A stretch of 64,000 nucleotides of DNA from Streptomyces abyssalis (GCF_001751365.1 NZ_LJGT01000040.1:1316636-1380635), one strand, 5' to 3'; counted from the stretch's first letter, positions 17,715-26,110 are shown. A program made the numbers and translations. The notes: a model not told the origin generated them from the sequence alone.

Positions 17715-17900
17715 GGCGGTGAGAGTCTCCTGGCTCCCGGATCGCTGCGTCCCCCGGCCTTCCAGCCCGTCGAACATGTGGGCCGTGGCCGTCGGTTGGG
17801 GGTGCGCTCCCCGGTGACAGTGGCGGGACCGCGCCGGATTCGCACCGGCTTCCTCCCCAGCCGCCGTTGGGCATTCGGCAGTCCACCACGTACCGGGAGG
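17715..17900 (-). promoter_or_regulatory. Cobalamin (adenosylcobalamin) riboswitch
   Basis: Read on the minus strand, the region contains the B12-box core AGCCAGGAGAC at 17725-17735 and, 80 bases upstream, the conserved core GAAGCCGGTGCGAATCC followed by GCCACTGT (about 17817-17852). These are the signature elements of the class. Outer limits are approximate. It lies 190 bases before cobD and would turn the whole operon down when adenosylcobalamin is plentiful. GC-rich inverted repeats between its 3' end and cobD could be the expression platform. Confidence 0.93.
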
Positions 17901-17972
17901 GGCGTCAACTAACCGCTGACCTGCGACGGGAGAGTGTGAGGAGACACACGGGCAGGGTGCACCGGGAGATGA

Positions 17973-18009
17973 CGAAGGGGGTACGGAGCAGCGCTCCGTA
18001 CCCCCTTCG
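17973..18009. terminator. Hairpin between the phosphate-transport operon and the cob operon
   Basis: A perfect 16-base-pair inverted repeat (arms 17973-17988 and 17994-18009, five-base loop) without a T-run, common for actinomycete terminators. It lies downstream of the 75-residue gene and just ahead of the riboswitch region, so it most likely ends leftward transcription from pit and insulates the cob operon. Confidence 0.7.
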
Positions 18010-18049
18010 CGTCGGCGTCGCCCTCAAGAGTCCGCCGGTACAGCGCTGT

Positions 18050-18277
18050 TCAGGGCGCGGTGATGATGTAGATGCCGTACGCGACGGCCGCGGCGCACAG
18101 TGCGAAGCAGGCGTACGAGCCGGTGCGCGCCAGCACGGAGGCGCCACCGCCGTGTGCGCTCTGCGTCCTGCCGGAGGAGGCGCCCACGATGCCGAGCGTG
18201 AACACGCCCACCAGAGCGATCGTGGCCACGAGGCTGACGCCGAATACCTGGCCGAGCGCTGCCCAGTCGATGTCCAT
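18050..18277 (-). CDS. Small two-span membrane protein next to pit
   Basis: 75 residues beginning MDIDWAALGQVFGVSLV, with two hydrophobic stretches (about residues 8-33 and 50-73) joined by a short Ser/Gly/His loop. It follows the phosphate transporter gene by 75 bases in the same direction and is probably cotranscribed. From memory, an equivalent small membrane gene accompanies pitH2 in other Streptomyces. Function is unknown; a role as a transporter accessory subunit is only inference from position. Confidence 0.7.
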   Translation of the reverse strand: MDIDWAALGQVFGVSLVATIALVGVFTLGIVGASSGRTQSAHGGGASVLARTGSYACFALCAAAVAYGIYIITAP

Positions 18278-18352
18278 AGCGTTTCCCTGTCTGCTGTGTG
18301 GATTGCGAAGGTCTGTGGGGCGGGCCCGGCGCGTCCGGTGCCCTTCTCGGCT

Positions 18353-19687
18353 CTAGCCGAGCGTGGAGGCGGCCCGTTGCCGTTCGGCCTCAGCCTCCGA
18401 GTGCTGCCCCGGCGCCGCGGCGTCCTCCGGTGTGCTGTGCGGACCGCCGTTGCTGCCGGCCTTGCTGTTCGCCGGTGCCGGTGCCGGTGCCGGTGCCGGT
18501 GCCGCGGCGGGCGGCGGCGGAGAGACGCTGCGCAGCGCCGCCGTGACCACGCCGGCGGGCTCCGGCCCTGAAGTCCCGGGCAGCGAGACGTCGTTGACGT
18601 TGGTGTGGTCGACGGGCTGGCGGCGGGAGAGCAGCCAGATGCCGGCGCTCGTCGCCACGGCGAGCACCGCGACCGTGGTGACGCCCCAGTCGCCCTGCTG
18701 TGCCAGCAGGGCCGCGCCGGCGGCCACGATCCCCGCCGCCGGAAGGGTCAGACCCCAGCCCGCCACCATGCGGCCCGCCGTCGACCAGCGCACGACGCCG
18801 CCCTTGCGGCCGACCCCGGAGCCCATGACGGCACCGGAGCAGACGTGAGTGGTGGAGAGCGAGAAGCCGATGTGGGAGGAGGCGAGGATCGTGACCGCGG
18901 CGGAGGTCTGCGCGGCGAATCCCTGCGGGGGCTTGATGTCCGTGATGCCGTTGCCCATGGTGCGGATGATCCGCCAGCCGCCGAGGTACGTGCCCAGCGC
19001 GATGGCGAGACCGGCCGAGACGATGACCCACATCGGCGGGTCCGCCTCGGGGGCGATCACGCCGCCGGTGATCAGGGCCAGGGTGATGACACCCATGGTC
19101 TTCTGTGCGTCGTTGGTGCCGTGCGCGAGGGAGACCAGCGCGGCGGAGGTGATCTGCCCCGTCCGGTATCCCTTGGCGGTCTGCTGCTCGTCGGCGTTGC
19201 GGGCGGCACGGTAGGTCAGCCGCGTCGCGAGCAGTGCCGCGAGGCCCGCGACGAGCGGGGCCGCGATCGCCGGGATGAGCACCTTCATCACGACGGTGCC
19301 GCCGTTCACGGCGCCGAGGCCGACGGAGGCGACGGTGGCGCCGAGGAGGCCGCCCATCAGCGCGTGCGAGGAGCTGGAGGGGAGCCCGGCGAGCCACGTC
19401 AGCAGGTTCCAGATGATCGCTCCGACCAGGCCCGCGAAGATCACTTCAGGCTGGATCCCGGAGCCTTCGTCGATGATTCCCGATGAGATGGTCTTGGCGA
19501 CCTCGATGGAGAGGAAGGCTCCGGCGAGGTTGAGGACCGCCGACATCGCCACCGCGGTCTTGGGCTTGAGCGCCCCGGTGGAGATGGTGGTGGCCATGGC
19601 GTTGGCCGTGTCGTGGAAGCCGTTCGTAAAGTCGAACACCAAGGCCGTGACGATCACGATCCCGATCAGAAGCGTGATGTGTTCCAT
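18353..19687 (-). CDS. pitH2: PiT-family low-affinity inorganic phosphate transporter
   Basis: Secondary phosphate transporter in the cytoplasmic membrane. 444 residues with both PiT repeats: FDFTNGFHDTANAMATTISTG at residues 18-38 and SLAHGTNDAQKTMGVITLAL near residue 187, each with the diagnostic GxxDA(N/Q)K-like core, and about ten hydrophobic spans. The C-terminal 80 residues are not transporter-like: a Pro/Ala dipeptide run encoded by a gccggt hexanucleotide repeat (18471-18503) and a polar tail. Candidate PHO boxes lie directly upstream. The pitH2 name follows the S. coelicolor gene in the same position, recalled from memory. Confidence 0.9.
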   Translation of the reverse strand: MEHITLLIGIVIVTALVFDFTNGFHDTANAMATTISTGALKPKTAVAMSAVLNLAGAFLSIEVAKTISSGIIDEGSGIQPEVIFAGLVGAIIWNLLTWLAGLPSSSSHALMGGLLGATVASVGLGAVNGGTVVMKVLIPAIAAPLVAGLAALLATRLTYRAARNADEQQTAKGYRTGQITSAALVSLAHGTNDAQKTMGVITLALITGGVIAPEADPPMWVIVSAGLAIALGTYLGGWRIIRTMGNGITDIKPPQGFAAQTSAAVTILASSHIGFSLSTTHVCSGAVMGSGVGRKGGVVRWSTAGRMVAGWGLTLPAAGIVAAGAALLAQQGDWGVTTVAVLAVATSAGIWLLSRRQPVDHTNVNDVSLPGTSGPEPAGVVTAALRSVSPPPPAAAPAPAPAPAPANSKAGSNGGPHSTPEDAAAPGQHSEAEAERQRAASTLG

Positions 19688-19719
19688 TCACCCAGACGCA
19701 ATCAGCTCGAAGGTTGATG

Positions 19720-19760
19720 TCCAGGTGAACGTAAGGATGGTGAGTGAACGGAAGATGAAC
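19720..19760 (-). promoter_or_regulatory. Candidate PHO box (PhoP direct repeats) upstream of pit
   Basis: On the minus strand two abutting 11-base units, GTTCATCTTCC (19760-19750) and GTTCACTCACC (19749-19739), are followed after eight bases by GTTCACCTGGA (19730-19720). The known Streptomyces PHO box is built of 11-base direct repeats starting GTTCACC. The site lies 33-73 bases before the pit start codon, a position suiting PhoP control of phosphate uptake. Confidence 0.7.
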
Positions 19761-19905
19761 TGCGGCGGGCATACGGATGTCACCCCGCGACGGCAACTAT
19801 GAGCGGCGTCACACGTGTGTCCCCGCGTGTCATCGCCCTCGCCGGCCACCTCCGTGCGGCCCTGTACCGGGGGCACGAAGTTCGCAGGATATGGAGGCGG
19901 AGACA

Positions 19906-20565
19906 GTGGGATCGGCTGAAATGCTCGGCGCCTGGCGGGAGTTGGTGGAAACTGCGCGCCGTACGAACGACGCGGGGCTCGTCGTGGGCACCTCCGGCAA
20001 CGTCTCCGTGCGGGTGAGGGACACGGTGCTCGTGACCCCGAGCGGTGTCCCGTACGAGCGCCTGCACGACGACGATCTGTGCGCGGTGGACCTCGAAGGC
20101 CGGCGCGTCGCCGGGAGCCTGTCCCCGACCAGCGAACTCCCCATGCATCTGGCCGTCTACCGGCACACCGCCGCCCGCGCGGTCGTGCACACGCACGCCG
20201 TGCACGCCACCGCCGTGTCCACCCTCGTCGGTGAACTCCCCGCCGTCCACTACATGACGGCCGAGCTCGGCGGCCCGGTACGCGTCGCTCCGTACGCCAC
20301 CTACGGCAGCGACGAACTCGCCGGGCACATGCTCGCCGCGCTCGAGGGGCGCAACGCCTGTCTGCTGCAGAACCACGGCACCGTCGCCTTCGGCGACGGC
20401 CTGGGCCAGGCCTACGACCGCACCGCACAGCTGGAGTGGATGTGCCAGGTCTGGCTGGCGGCCTCGTCACTGCCCGGGCGTACGCCTTCGCTCATTCCGG
20501 ACGATGAACTCGCACGCGTGAAGGAGAAGTTGAAGGGATACGGCCAGCGGCGCGCACCGGAGTGA
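19906..20565 (+). CDS. Class II aldolase/adducin family (L-fuculose-phosphate aldolase-like)
   Basis: Zinc-dependent aldolase of about 219 residues, likely cleaving a sugar phosphate or a methylthioribulose-type substrate. Seen: GTSGNVSVR (phosphate-binding loop) at residues 25-33, VHTHAVHATAVS with the paired metal His residues near 90, and LLQNHGTVAFGDGL with the third His near 150. I start at GTG 19906 because GGAGG lies eight bases upstream. An in-frame ATG at 19891 has no spacing-correct site. It is divergent from pit. No fucose genes are adjacent, so the substrate is not known. Confidence 0.82.
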   Translation: MGSAEMLGAWRELVETARRTNDAGLVVGTSGNVSVRVRDTVLVTPSGVPYERLHDDDLCAVDLEGRRVAGSLSPTSELPMHLAVYRHTAARAVVHTHAVHATAVSTLVGELPAVHYMTAELGGPVRVAPYATYGSDELAGHMLAALEGRNACLLQNHGTVAFGDGLGQAYDRTAQLEWMCQVWLAASSLPGRTPSLIPDDELARVKEKLKGYGQRRAPE

Positions 20566-20699
20566 GCCCGCGCGCCGCCCGGTTCGCCGGCGCTCCGCCG
20601 GGCCCCGCCGGGCGCCGTGCCCCCGCCGCGCCTGGATCCGTCCACCCGGGCGGCACCTCCTACTGGCCCGGCGGTCGCTCCGTCCACGACACTGGCGGG

Positions 20700-21977
20700 A
20701 TGCGTCTGCGAACCGCGGCCCTCGCCGCCACCTCCGTGACGGCCGCCGGTGCCGCGGCCGTCGCCGCCGGACGGTATGCCGCCGACGCGGCCCTGCGGCC
20801 CGTTCGCCGGGGGTCGCCCGCGGGGCGCGGTCAGCTGCCCGCGGGGTTCGGCGGGCCTCCGCTGACGGTGCACTCCGTCGGAGACGGGCGGATCTCCCTC
20901 ACCCGCTCCCTGACCGCGCAGCTGCCCGGCGTCTACGGCCTCGTCGGGCGCGGCTGCCGCGCCGTCGTCGGGCCCGTCGTGGACGGCGAGCCCGCGAAGG
21001 CGCCCGCCGACACGGTCGTACGCCGTCTGGAGTGGGCCGGGCACGGCGAACTCAGGCCCGGCACCAAGGTGTGGTTCACGCCGCAGGTGTGCACGGACGA
21101 CTTCGGCCAGAGCGAGGACGGTGCGGACGGCGGACACGGTGCGGACAGCACGCGCGGCACGCAAAGCACGGACGGCGCGGACCGCAGAAGGAGCTTCACG
21201 GGCAGGCTCCCCGCCCGTGCCTCGGTCGAGGTGCCCGGTGAACACGGCCCGCTGCCCGCCTGGTTCGTGCCCGGCGAGCGCGCCACCTGGATCGTCACGC
21301 TGCACGGCCTCGGCGCCACCACCGCACAGGCCCTGCCCCTGCTCCCGTTCTACGCGGACCTGCAGCTCCCGGTGCTCGGGCTCGCCTACCGCGGCGACGC
21401 CGGGGCGCCGCCGCCGCCCGACGGCGTACGCCACCTCGGCGGGACGGAGTGGCGCGATGCCGAAGCGGCGATCGAGTACGCGGTGCGCAACGGCGCTGAG
21501 CGGGTCGTCCTGCACGGCTGGTCCAGCGGCGCGTCGATGGCGCTGCGGGCCGCGGAGGAGCTGAGCGGCCGCCGCCCCGGCCCGGGCGCCCGCAGCGCCG
21601 CCGGAAGGATCGCCGGCCTCGTGCTCGATTCGCCCGTGCTGGACTGGTGGGCCACCGTCCGTGTGCTGGCGGCCTCCCGGCACACTCCGCGTGCGCTGCT
21701 GCCGCTGGCCGTACGCGCGGCGCAAGGGCGTGCACACGTGGAGCAGGACAGGCTCCGGCACGTCGCGGACCCGGACGCTCTGGACGTCCCGGCGCTGCTG
21801 CTGCACGGGCCGGACGACACCGTCGCCTCATGGCAGCGCTCCAAGGAACTGGCCGCTGCCCGTGAGGAGTTCGTAACTCTGCACACGGTTCCCAGCGCTC
21901 CGCACGCGGCGATGTGGAACGCGGACCCCGAGGCGTACGAGGAGCGGCTGCGCCAGTTCCTGACCCCTCTGATGTAG
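20700..21977 (+). CDS. Alpha/beta hydrolase with N-terminal membrane anchor
   Basis: 425 residues. An N-terminal Ala-rich hydrophobic segment (MRLRTAALAATSVTAAG) looks like a signal anchor. The hydrolase core follows, with VTLHGLGATTAQ (oxyanion region), the nucleophile elbow LHGWSSGASMAL (Ser present), HGPDDTVAS for the acid and SAPHAAMW for the catalytic His. A polar Asp/Gly/Thr-rich insertion near residue 150 (about 21115-21195) appears to be a low-complexity expansion. An upstream GTG at 20562 overlaps the aldolase stop, but the extra 46 residues are non-protein-like. Substrate unknown; a peptidase or esterase is most likely. Confidence 0.8.
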   Translation: MRLRTAALAATSVTAAGAAAVAAGRYAADAALRPVRRGSPAGRGQLPAGFGGPPLTVHSVGDGRISLTRSLTAQLPGVYGLVGRGCRAVVGPVVDGEPAKAPADTVVRRLEWAGHGELRPGTKVWFTPQVCTDDFGQSEDGADGGHGADSTRGTQSTDGADRRRSFTGRLPARASVEVPGEHGPLPAWFVPGERATWIVTLHGLGATTAQALPLLPFYADLQLPVLGLAYRGDAGAPPPPDGVRHLGGTEWRDAEAAIEYAVRNGAERVVLHGWSSGASMALRAAEELSGRRPGPGARSAAGRIAGLVLDSPVLDWWATVRVLAASRHTPRALLPLAVRAAQGRAHVEQDRLRHVADPDALDVPALLLHGPDDTVASWQRSKELAAAREEFVTLHTVPSAPHAAMWNADPEAYEERLRQFLTPLM

Positions 21978-22235
21978 CCCGCCGTGAGGGGCGTACGGCT
22001 CCCTTCGGGAGGTGGACGGGGGCGGCGGCAGCGGCACGGCCGAAGGGCCGCCGGGCGGCTGCGACCCGGGCACCGGCCGCGCCGCGCGCAGGAGGCGGAC
22101 AGCACGCGGACGTCGCCCGGTTTGGCACCTCAAATGCTCATCGCTGCATGGAAATCCGCCCCGCTCCAGGAAGCGGATCCGGCAATTCCGGGCCCCCGTT
22201 TTGGGTTTGCCCCGCCGACCGTGAAGACTGCTCCT

Positions 22236-23705
22236 GTGACGCCGTCCCGTACCCCGCGAGACAACCCGCTCCGCCTCGTCCCCACGCGGCCGATCGCCGC
22301 GGCCCGGCGCACCGTGACCGCCCGCCGCGCGCGTCCGTCCCCGCCGCCTCCCGCGGGGCTGCCGCCGCGCGAGCAGCTCGCCCGGCATGCCAGGGCCGCG
22401 CTCGCCGACGCCGTCGTGCTCGCGCGCTGGGCCGAGCGGAACGAGGCGCTCCCGGGCAGCGGAGCGGAACGCGAACGGGCGGCCGCCGCCCTGCGGATGC
22501 CCGTCGAACACGTACGCACCCACTGGGACCGTGCCCGTCTCGCCGGGCTGATCGAGCTGCACGGCGACACCGCGCGCCCCGGCTGGCGGCTGCGTGCATG
22601 GGAGCGGGACGACAGCGCGGTGCTGCGGGGCTGGATGGCGCTCTTCGACGCCTGGTCACTGGCCTACCCGGCACCGACACCCACCGATCCCGCACTCGTC
22701 GCCGAAGTGGTCGAAGCCGCGCCCCAGTTGCTGTCGGTGATGCATCTGACCGCCGGGCCCGTCACCTTCCCCGCGCTGCACGACCTGCTCGCCCAGCGCG
22801 TGACCGAGCTGCGCGCGGAGCGCGACGCCGTCGACGAGGCCTCCGCCCAGGAGGCCGCATCCGGCACAGCCCCCGGCACCGCCCCTGACCAATCCGAGCA
22901 GGTGCTCCTGCCCGGCCTGCTCGACTGGGCGCTGGACGGCTTCGCCGCCGTGGGAGCCCTGACCCGCTGCGCCGACATGGGGGCGGCTCCGCCCGCCGGG
23001 CAGGAAGCACCGGACGCAGCTGCCACGACCGCCGTACGGCAGGGTTCGGCGGTGCTCACCCCGCTCGGCAACTGGGCGGTGTGGACCAAGCTCGAACAGA
23101 TCTGTGTCGCGGCCCAGAGCCCCGCCGGGAACATCGAACAGGCCGCCCAGGACATGCTGCGCGGCTGCGCCCGGCTCACGCCCGGCCCGGCACGGGACGA
23201 GTACCGCGCCTGGATCGCCGCCCGCTCGGGCGGCTCCGCCGTCACCGAACTCCTGGCGGCGGCCCGCGGGGAGGACGCCCTCATCCGCGGACTGGCCTTC
23301 GAGGCCCTGCGCGTCGTGGGAGCCCCCGCCGAACCGGCCGTACGGGAAGCGGCAGCGGAGCCGGCCCTCCGCCCTTACGCGCTGCTCTGGCTCGCCGAAC
23401 TCGACGGGGCCGACCCGGAGGACCTCGCGGGCGGTGCACCGGGGGTGCTCAGCCGTCAGGAGGCGACGTGGCTGTGGGTCGACACCGCGGCAGCCGTCAC
23501 GGACCACGGTGAACAGCGGCTGCTCGTCGACCATTTGGAGACCGCCGTGCAGGGCACCGTGCCGAAGCTGCTGGAGGAGGTGCGCGCCGTCGGACATCCC
23601 CGCACCGTGCAGGTGCTGGTCGCCCTCGCGGCCGCACACCCTGACCCCGCCCTCGCGAAGGCGGTCCGCCGCGCGGCCTTCCAGGTGCACACGGGCGGGG
23701 TCTGA
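22236..23705 (+). CDS. Conserved actinomycete protein with helical-repeat C terminus, function unknown
   Basis: About 489 residues, no family I can name with confidence. After a basic N terminus, residues 40-110 resemble a helix-turn-helix segment (LARWAERNEAL...MPVEHVRTHWDRARLAGLIELHGD). The C-terminal 200 residues are Ala/Leu-rich helical repeats (AFEALRVVGAPAEPAVREA, VQVLVALAAAHPDPALAKAV) like HEAT repeats. No membrane span. The start is uncertain: GTG at 22236 or 22221, neither with a clear Shine-Dalgarno, so the message may be leaderless. It stands alone between a hydrolase and the ABC-F gene. Confidence 0.6.
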   Translation: MTPSRTPRDNPLRLVPTRPIAAARRTVTARRARPSPPPPAGLPPREQLARHARAALADAVVLARWAERNEALPGSGAERERAAAALRMPVEHVRTHWDRARLAGLIELHGDTARPGWRLRAWERDDSAVLRGWMALFDAWSLAYPAPTPTDPALVAEVVEAAPQLLSVMHLTAGPVTFPALHDLLAQRVTELRAERDAVDEASAQEAASGTAPGTAPDQSEQVLLPGLLDWALDGFAAVGALTRCADMGAAPPAGQEAPDAAATTAVRQGSAVLTPLGNWAVWTKLEQICVAAQSPAGNIEQAAQDMLRGCARLTPGPARDEYRAWIAARSGGSAVTELLAAARGEDALIRGLAFEALRVVGAPAEPAVREAAAEPALRPYALLWLAELDGADPEDLAGGAPGVLSRQEATWLWVDTAAAVTDHGEQRLLVDHLETAVQGTVPKLLEEVRAVGHPRTVQVLVALAAAHPDPALAKAVRRAAFQVHTGGV

Positions 23706-23815
23706 CAGCTGCCCGGCGGCCGGCGCGAACAGCACGTTCACAACGGGAACGGCGACGGTCCGCGGTGTGGCGGCGGCCACTGACATCGCCCGGGAAAGCA
23801 GTTGCGGTGCGCCGC

Positions 23816-23851
23816 TAGAATGGCCGCATGGCTACTCACCTGACGCATTAG
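23816..23851 (+). promoter_or_regulatory. -10 box and leaderless 7-residue upstream ORF ahead of the ABC-F gene
   Basis: A TAGAAT -10 element at 23816-23821 lies six bases before ATG at 23828, which opens an eight-codon frame (MATHLTH, then TAG at 23849-23851). The distance places the transcription start at or near the A of this ATG, giving a leaderless micro-ORF in the 5' leader of the ABC-F gene. No convincing -35 was seen. A ribosome-attenuation role is inferred from other ABC-F leaders. Confidence 0.5.
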
Positions 23852-23854
23852 CGA

Positions 23855-23888
23855 CGTACGTACGCGCCCGTCCCCGTCCGTACGTACG
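23855..23888 (+). promoter_or_regulatory. Inverted repeat in the ABC-F leader
   Basis: Two copies of CGTACGTACG (23855-23864 and 23879-23888) flank a 14-base C-rich loop, starting four bases after the micro-ORF stop and ending 24 bases before the ABC-F GTG. The arms can pair with each other, and each is also self-complementary. It may act as an antiterminator or translation-control hairpin. Confidence 0.55.
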
Positions 23889-23912
23889 ACCTCACCCTGC
23901 CTGGAGTAGTCA

Positions 23913-25511
23913 GTGCTCACCGCAACCGGCCTCGAGCTGCGCGCCGGCGCCCGCGTCCTGATCGAATCAGCGAGCTTCCGAATCGCCAAGGGCGACCGCA
24001 TCGGCCTCGTCGGCCGCAACGGCGCCGGCAAGACGACCCTCACCAAGTGCCTCGCGGGCGAGGCCACGCCCGCCGCGGGCACCATCAGCCGCGGCGGCGA
24101 GGTCGGCTACCTTCCGCAGGATCCGCGCACGGGTGACCTCGACGTCGTCGCCCGCGACCGCATCCTCTCCGCACGCGGCCTCGACGTCGTCATGCGCCGG
24201 ATGCGGGAGAACGAGGACCGCATCGCACACGGCCAGGGGGCCACCCGCGAGCGGGCGCTGAAGAAGTACGAGCGGCTGGAGACGGAATTCCTCACCAAGG
24301 GCGGTTACGCCGCCGAGGCGGAGGCCGCCACCATCGCCGCCAGCCTCGGTCTGCCCGACCGGGTGATGGGCCAGCCCCTGCACACCCTCTCGGGCGGTCA
24401 GCGCCGCCGTGTCGAGCTCGCCCGCATCCTCTTCTCGGACGCGGACACCCTGCTCCTGGACGAGCCGACCAACCACCTCGACGCCGACTCCGTCGTCTGG
24501 CTGCGGGACTTCCTCAAGACCTACCGTGGCGGTCTGGTCGTGATCTCCCACGACCTGGCGCTGATCGAGACCGTCGTGAACAAGGTCTTCTACCTCGACG
24601 CCACCCGCTCGGCCATCGACATCTACAACATGGGCTGGCGGCAGTACGTCATCCAGCGCCAGGACGACGAGAAGCGCCGCAAGCGCGAGCGCGCCAACGC
24701 CGAGAAGAAGGCCGCCGCCCTTTCCATGCAGGCGGCCAAGATGGGCGCCAAGGCCACCAAGGCGGTCGCCGCCAAGAACATGGCCCGCCGCGCCGAGAAG
24801 CTGCTGTCCGGCCTGGAGGAGGAGCGCCAGGCCGACAAGGTCGCCAAGCTGCGCTTCCCCGACCCGTCCCCCTGCGGCAGGACGCCGCTGATGGCGGAGG
24901 ACCTCTCCAAGTCCTACGGCTCCCTGGAGATCTTCACGGGCGTCGACCTCGCCATCGACAAGGGCTCACGCGTCGTCATCCTGGGCCTGAACGGCGCGGG
25001 CAAGACCACGCTGCTGCGCCTGCTCGCCGGCATCGAGGACCCCGACACCGGAAAGGTCGTACCGGGGCACGGCCTCAAGCTCGGCTACTACGCGCAGGAA
25101 CACGAGACCCTCGACCCCGGCCGCACGGTCCTGGAGAACATGCGCTCCGCCGCACCCGACATGGACCTCGTCGACATCCGCAAGACGCTGGGCTCGTTCC
25201 TCTTCTCCGGCGATGACGTCGACAAGCCCGCCGCGGTGCTCTCCGGCGGCGAGAAGACGCGTCTCGCGCTGGCCACGCTCGTCGTCTCGTCGGCCAACGT
25301 GCTGCTTCTCGACGAGCCGACCAACAACCTCGACCCGGCCAGCCGTGAGGAGATCCTGGGCGCCCTGCACACCTTCACCGGCGCCGTCGTACTGGTCACC
25401 CACGACGAGGGCGCGGTCGCGGCACTGGAGCCCGAGCGCATCATCATGCTCCCGGACGGCGTCGAGGACCTGTGGAACGACGAGTACGCCGATCTTGTCG
25501 CCCTGGCCTGA
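23913..25511 (+). CDS. ABC-F family ATPase (ribosome-associated translation factor type)
   Basis: 532 residues with two ATP-binding cassettes and no membrane span. Cassette 1: GRNGAGKTTLTK, LSGGQRRRVELAR, LLLDEPTNHLD. Cassette 2 begins near residue 335: GLNGAGKTTLLRL, LSGGEKTRLALA, LLLDEPTNNLDP. Between them is the charged interdomain linker (about 245-315, rich in Lys/Arg/Ala) that reaches the ribosomal peptidyl-transferase region in characterised ABC-F proteins. The start GTG at 23913 has only a weak GGAG upstream. The leader carries a micro-ORF and hairpin. It could be a housekeeping EttA-like factor or an antibiotic-protection protein; the sequence does not decide. Confidence 0.92.
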   Translation: MLTATGLELRAGARVLIESASFRIAKGDRIGLVGRNGAGKTTLTKCLAGEATPAAGTISRGGEVGYLPQDPRTGDLDVVARDRILSARGLDVVMRRMRENEDRIAHGQGATRERALKKYERLETEFLTKGGYAAEAEAATIAASLGLPDRVMGQPLHTLSGGQRRRVELARILFSDADTLLLDEPTNHLDADSVVWLRDFLKTYRGGLVVISHDLALIETVVNKVFYLDATRSAIDIYNMGWRQYVIQRQDDEKRRKRERANAEKKAAALSMQAAKMGAKATKAVAAKNMARRAEKLLSGLEEERQADKVAKLRFPDPSPCGRTPLMAEDLSKSYGSLEIFTGVDLAIDKGSRVVILGLNGAGKTTLLRLLAGIEDPDTGKVVPGHGLKLGYYAQEHETLDPGRTVLENMRSAAPDMDLVDIRKTLGSFLFSGDDVDKPAAVLSGGEKTRLALATLVVSSANVLLLDEPTNNLDPASREEILGALHTFTGAVVLVTHDEGAVAALEPERIIMLPDGVEDLWNDEYADLVALA

Positions 25512-25865
25512 CGGCCCGGCCCTCGCCTTGATCAATCTCTGCTGGATCATTCGGCCGACGCTTGATCCTTCATATGAGTGAGGGCGGCTCGTATCCCGGC
25601 GTGGCCGCCCGCCGTGCCCGCGCACCTGTGACAGGAGCCCCGGCCGTGGCTGCGTGACGAAGATCTCCCTCGCTGACCAGGACGTTCACAGGGGCCCCGG
25701 CGGCGGACCGGGCAGATCCGGCCACCGGAATCCCTCCTTCCACCAGGAACGGCCCGTAGTCCGCCGGTCACGGCACTTCCACGGACCTTGCCGAATGGGT
25801 GGCCAGAAGCAGGGGGAGGGGTGATCATGAGAGTCACAAAGCGCACTTCCCATGAGGAGGCACGG
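25512..25865. other. Gene-free stretch with six GATC tetramers ahead of gbn
   Basis: No credible gene. GATC occurs at 25530, 25545, 25564, 25662, 25715 and 25823, three of them within 38 bases. The sites at 25545 and 25823 extend to GATCAT. The downstream gene encodes a homologue of Gbn, reported to bind GATC-core sites, so this is a candidate autoregulatory region. No confident promoter was located. Confidence 0.5.
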
Positions 25866-26087
25866 GTGGCCGAGACTCTGAAGAAGGGCAGCCGGGTGAC
25901 CGGCACCGCGCGCGAAAAGCTCGCGGCAGACCTCAAGAAGAAGTACGACGGCGGCGCGAGCATCCGGGCGCTGGCCGAAGAGACGGGCCGTTCATACGGT
26001 TTCGTGCACCGAATGCTCAGCGAGTCCGGCGTGGCCCTGCGGGGTCGCGGCGGAGCGACACGAGGCAAGAAGTCCGCCTCGGCCTGA
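25866..26087 (+). CDS. gbn: GATC-binding nucleoid-associated protein Gbn
   Basis: 73 residues, small and basic, starting VAETLKKGSRVTGTAREKL, with a helix-turn-helix in the centre (ASIRALAEETGRSYGFVHRML) and a Lys/Arg/Gly tail. It matches my memory of S. coelicolor SCO1839 (Gbn), a nucleoid protein that binds thousands of GATC-containing sites and affects development. I chose GTG at 25866 because GAGGAGG ends five bases upstream. An in-frame ATG at 25827 would add 13 residues without a good ribosome site. The upstream sequence contains a cluster of GATC sites. Confidence 0.88.
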   Translation: MAETLKKGSRVTGTAREKLAADLKKKYDGGASIRALAEETGRSYGFVHRMLSESGVALRGRGGATRGKKSASA

Positions 26088-26110
26088 CAGGGCTTCCAGG
26101 CATCGCGTCC

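Noticed and set aside
18050..19687. Pit and its small neighbour as part of the cobalamin operon
   Set aside because: They run in the same direction, but a 16-base-pair hairpin and the B12 riboswitch separate them, and phosphate-type boxes lie upstream of pit.
20562..20700. GTG at 20562 as start of the alpha/beta hydrolase, in a GTGA overlap with the aldolase stop
   Set aside because: The added 46 residues are Pro/Gly/Arg-rich and precede a natural signal-anchor start at 20700. The overlap is probably chance.
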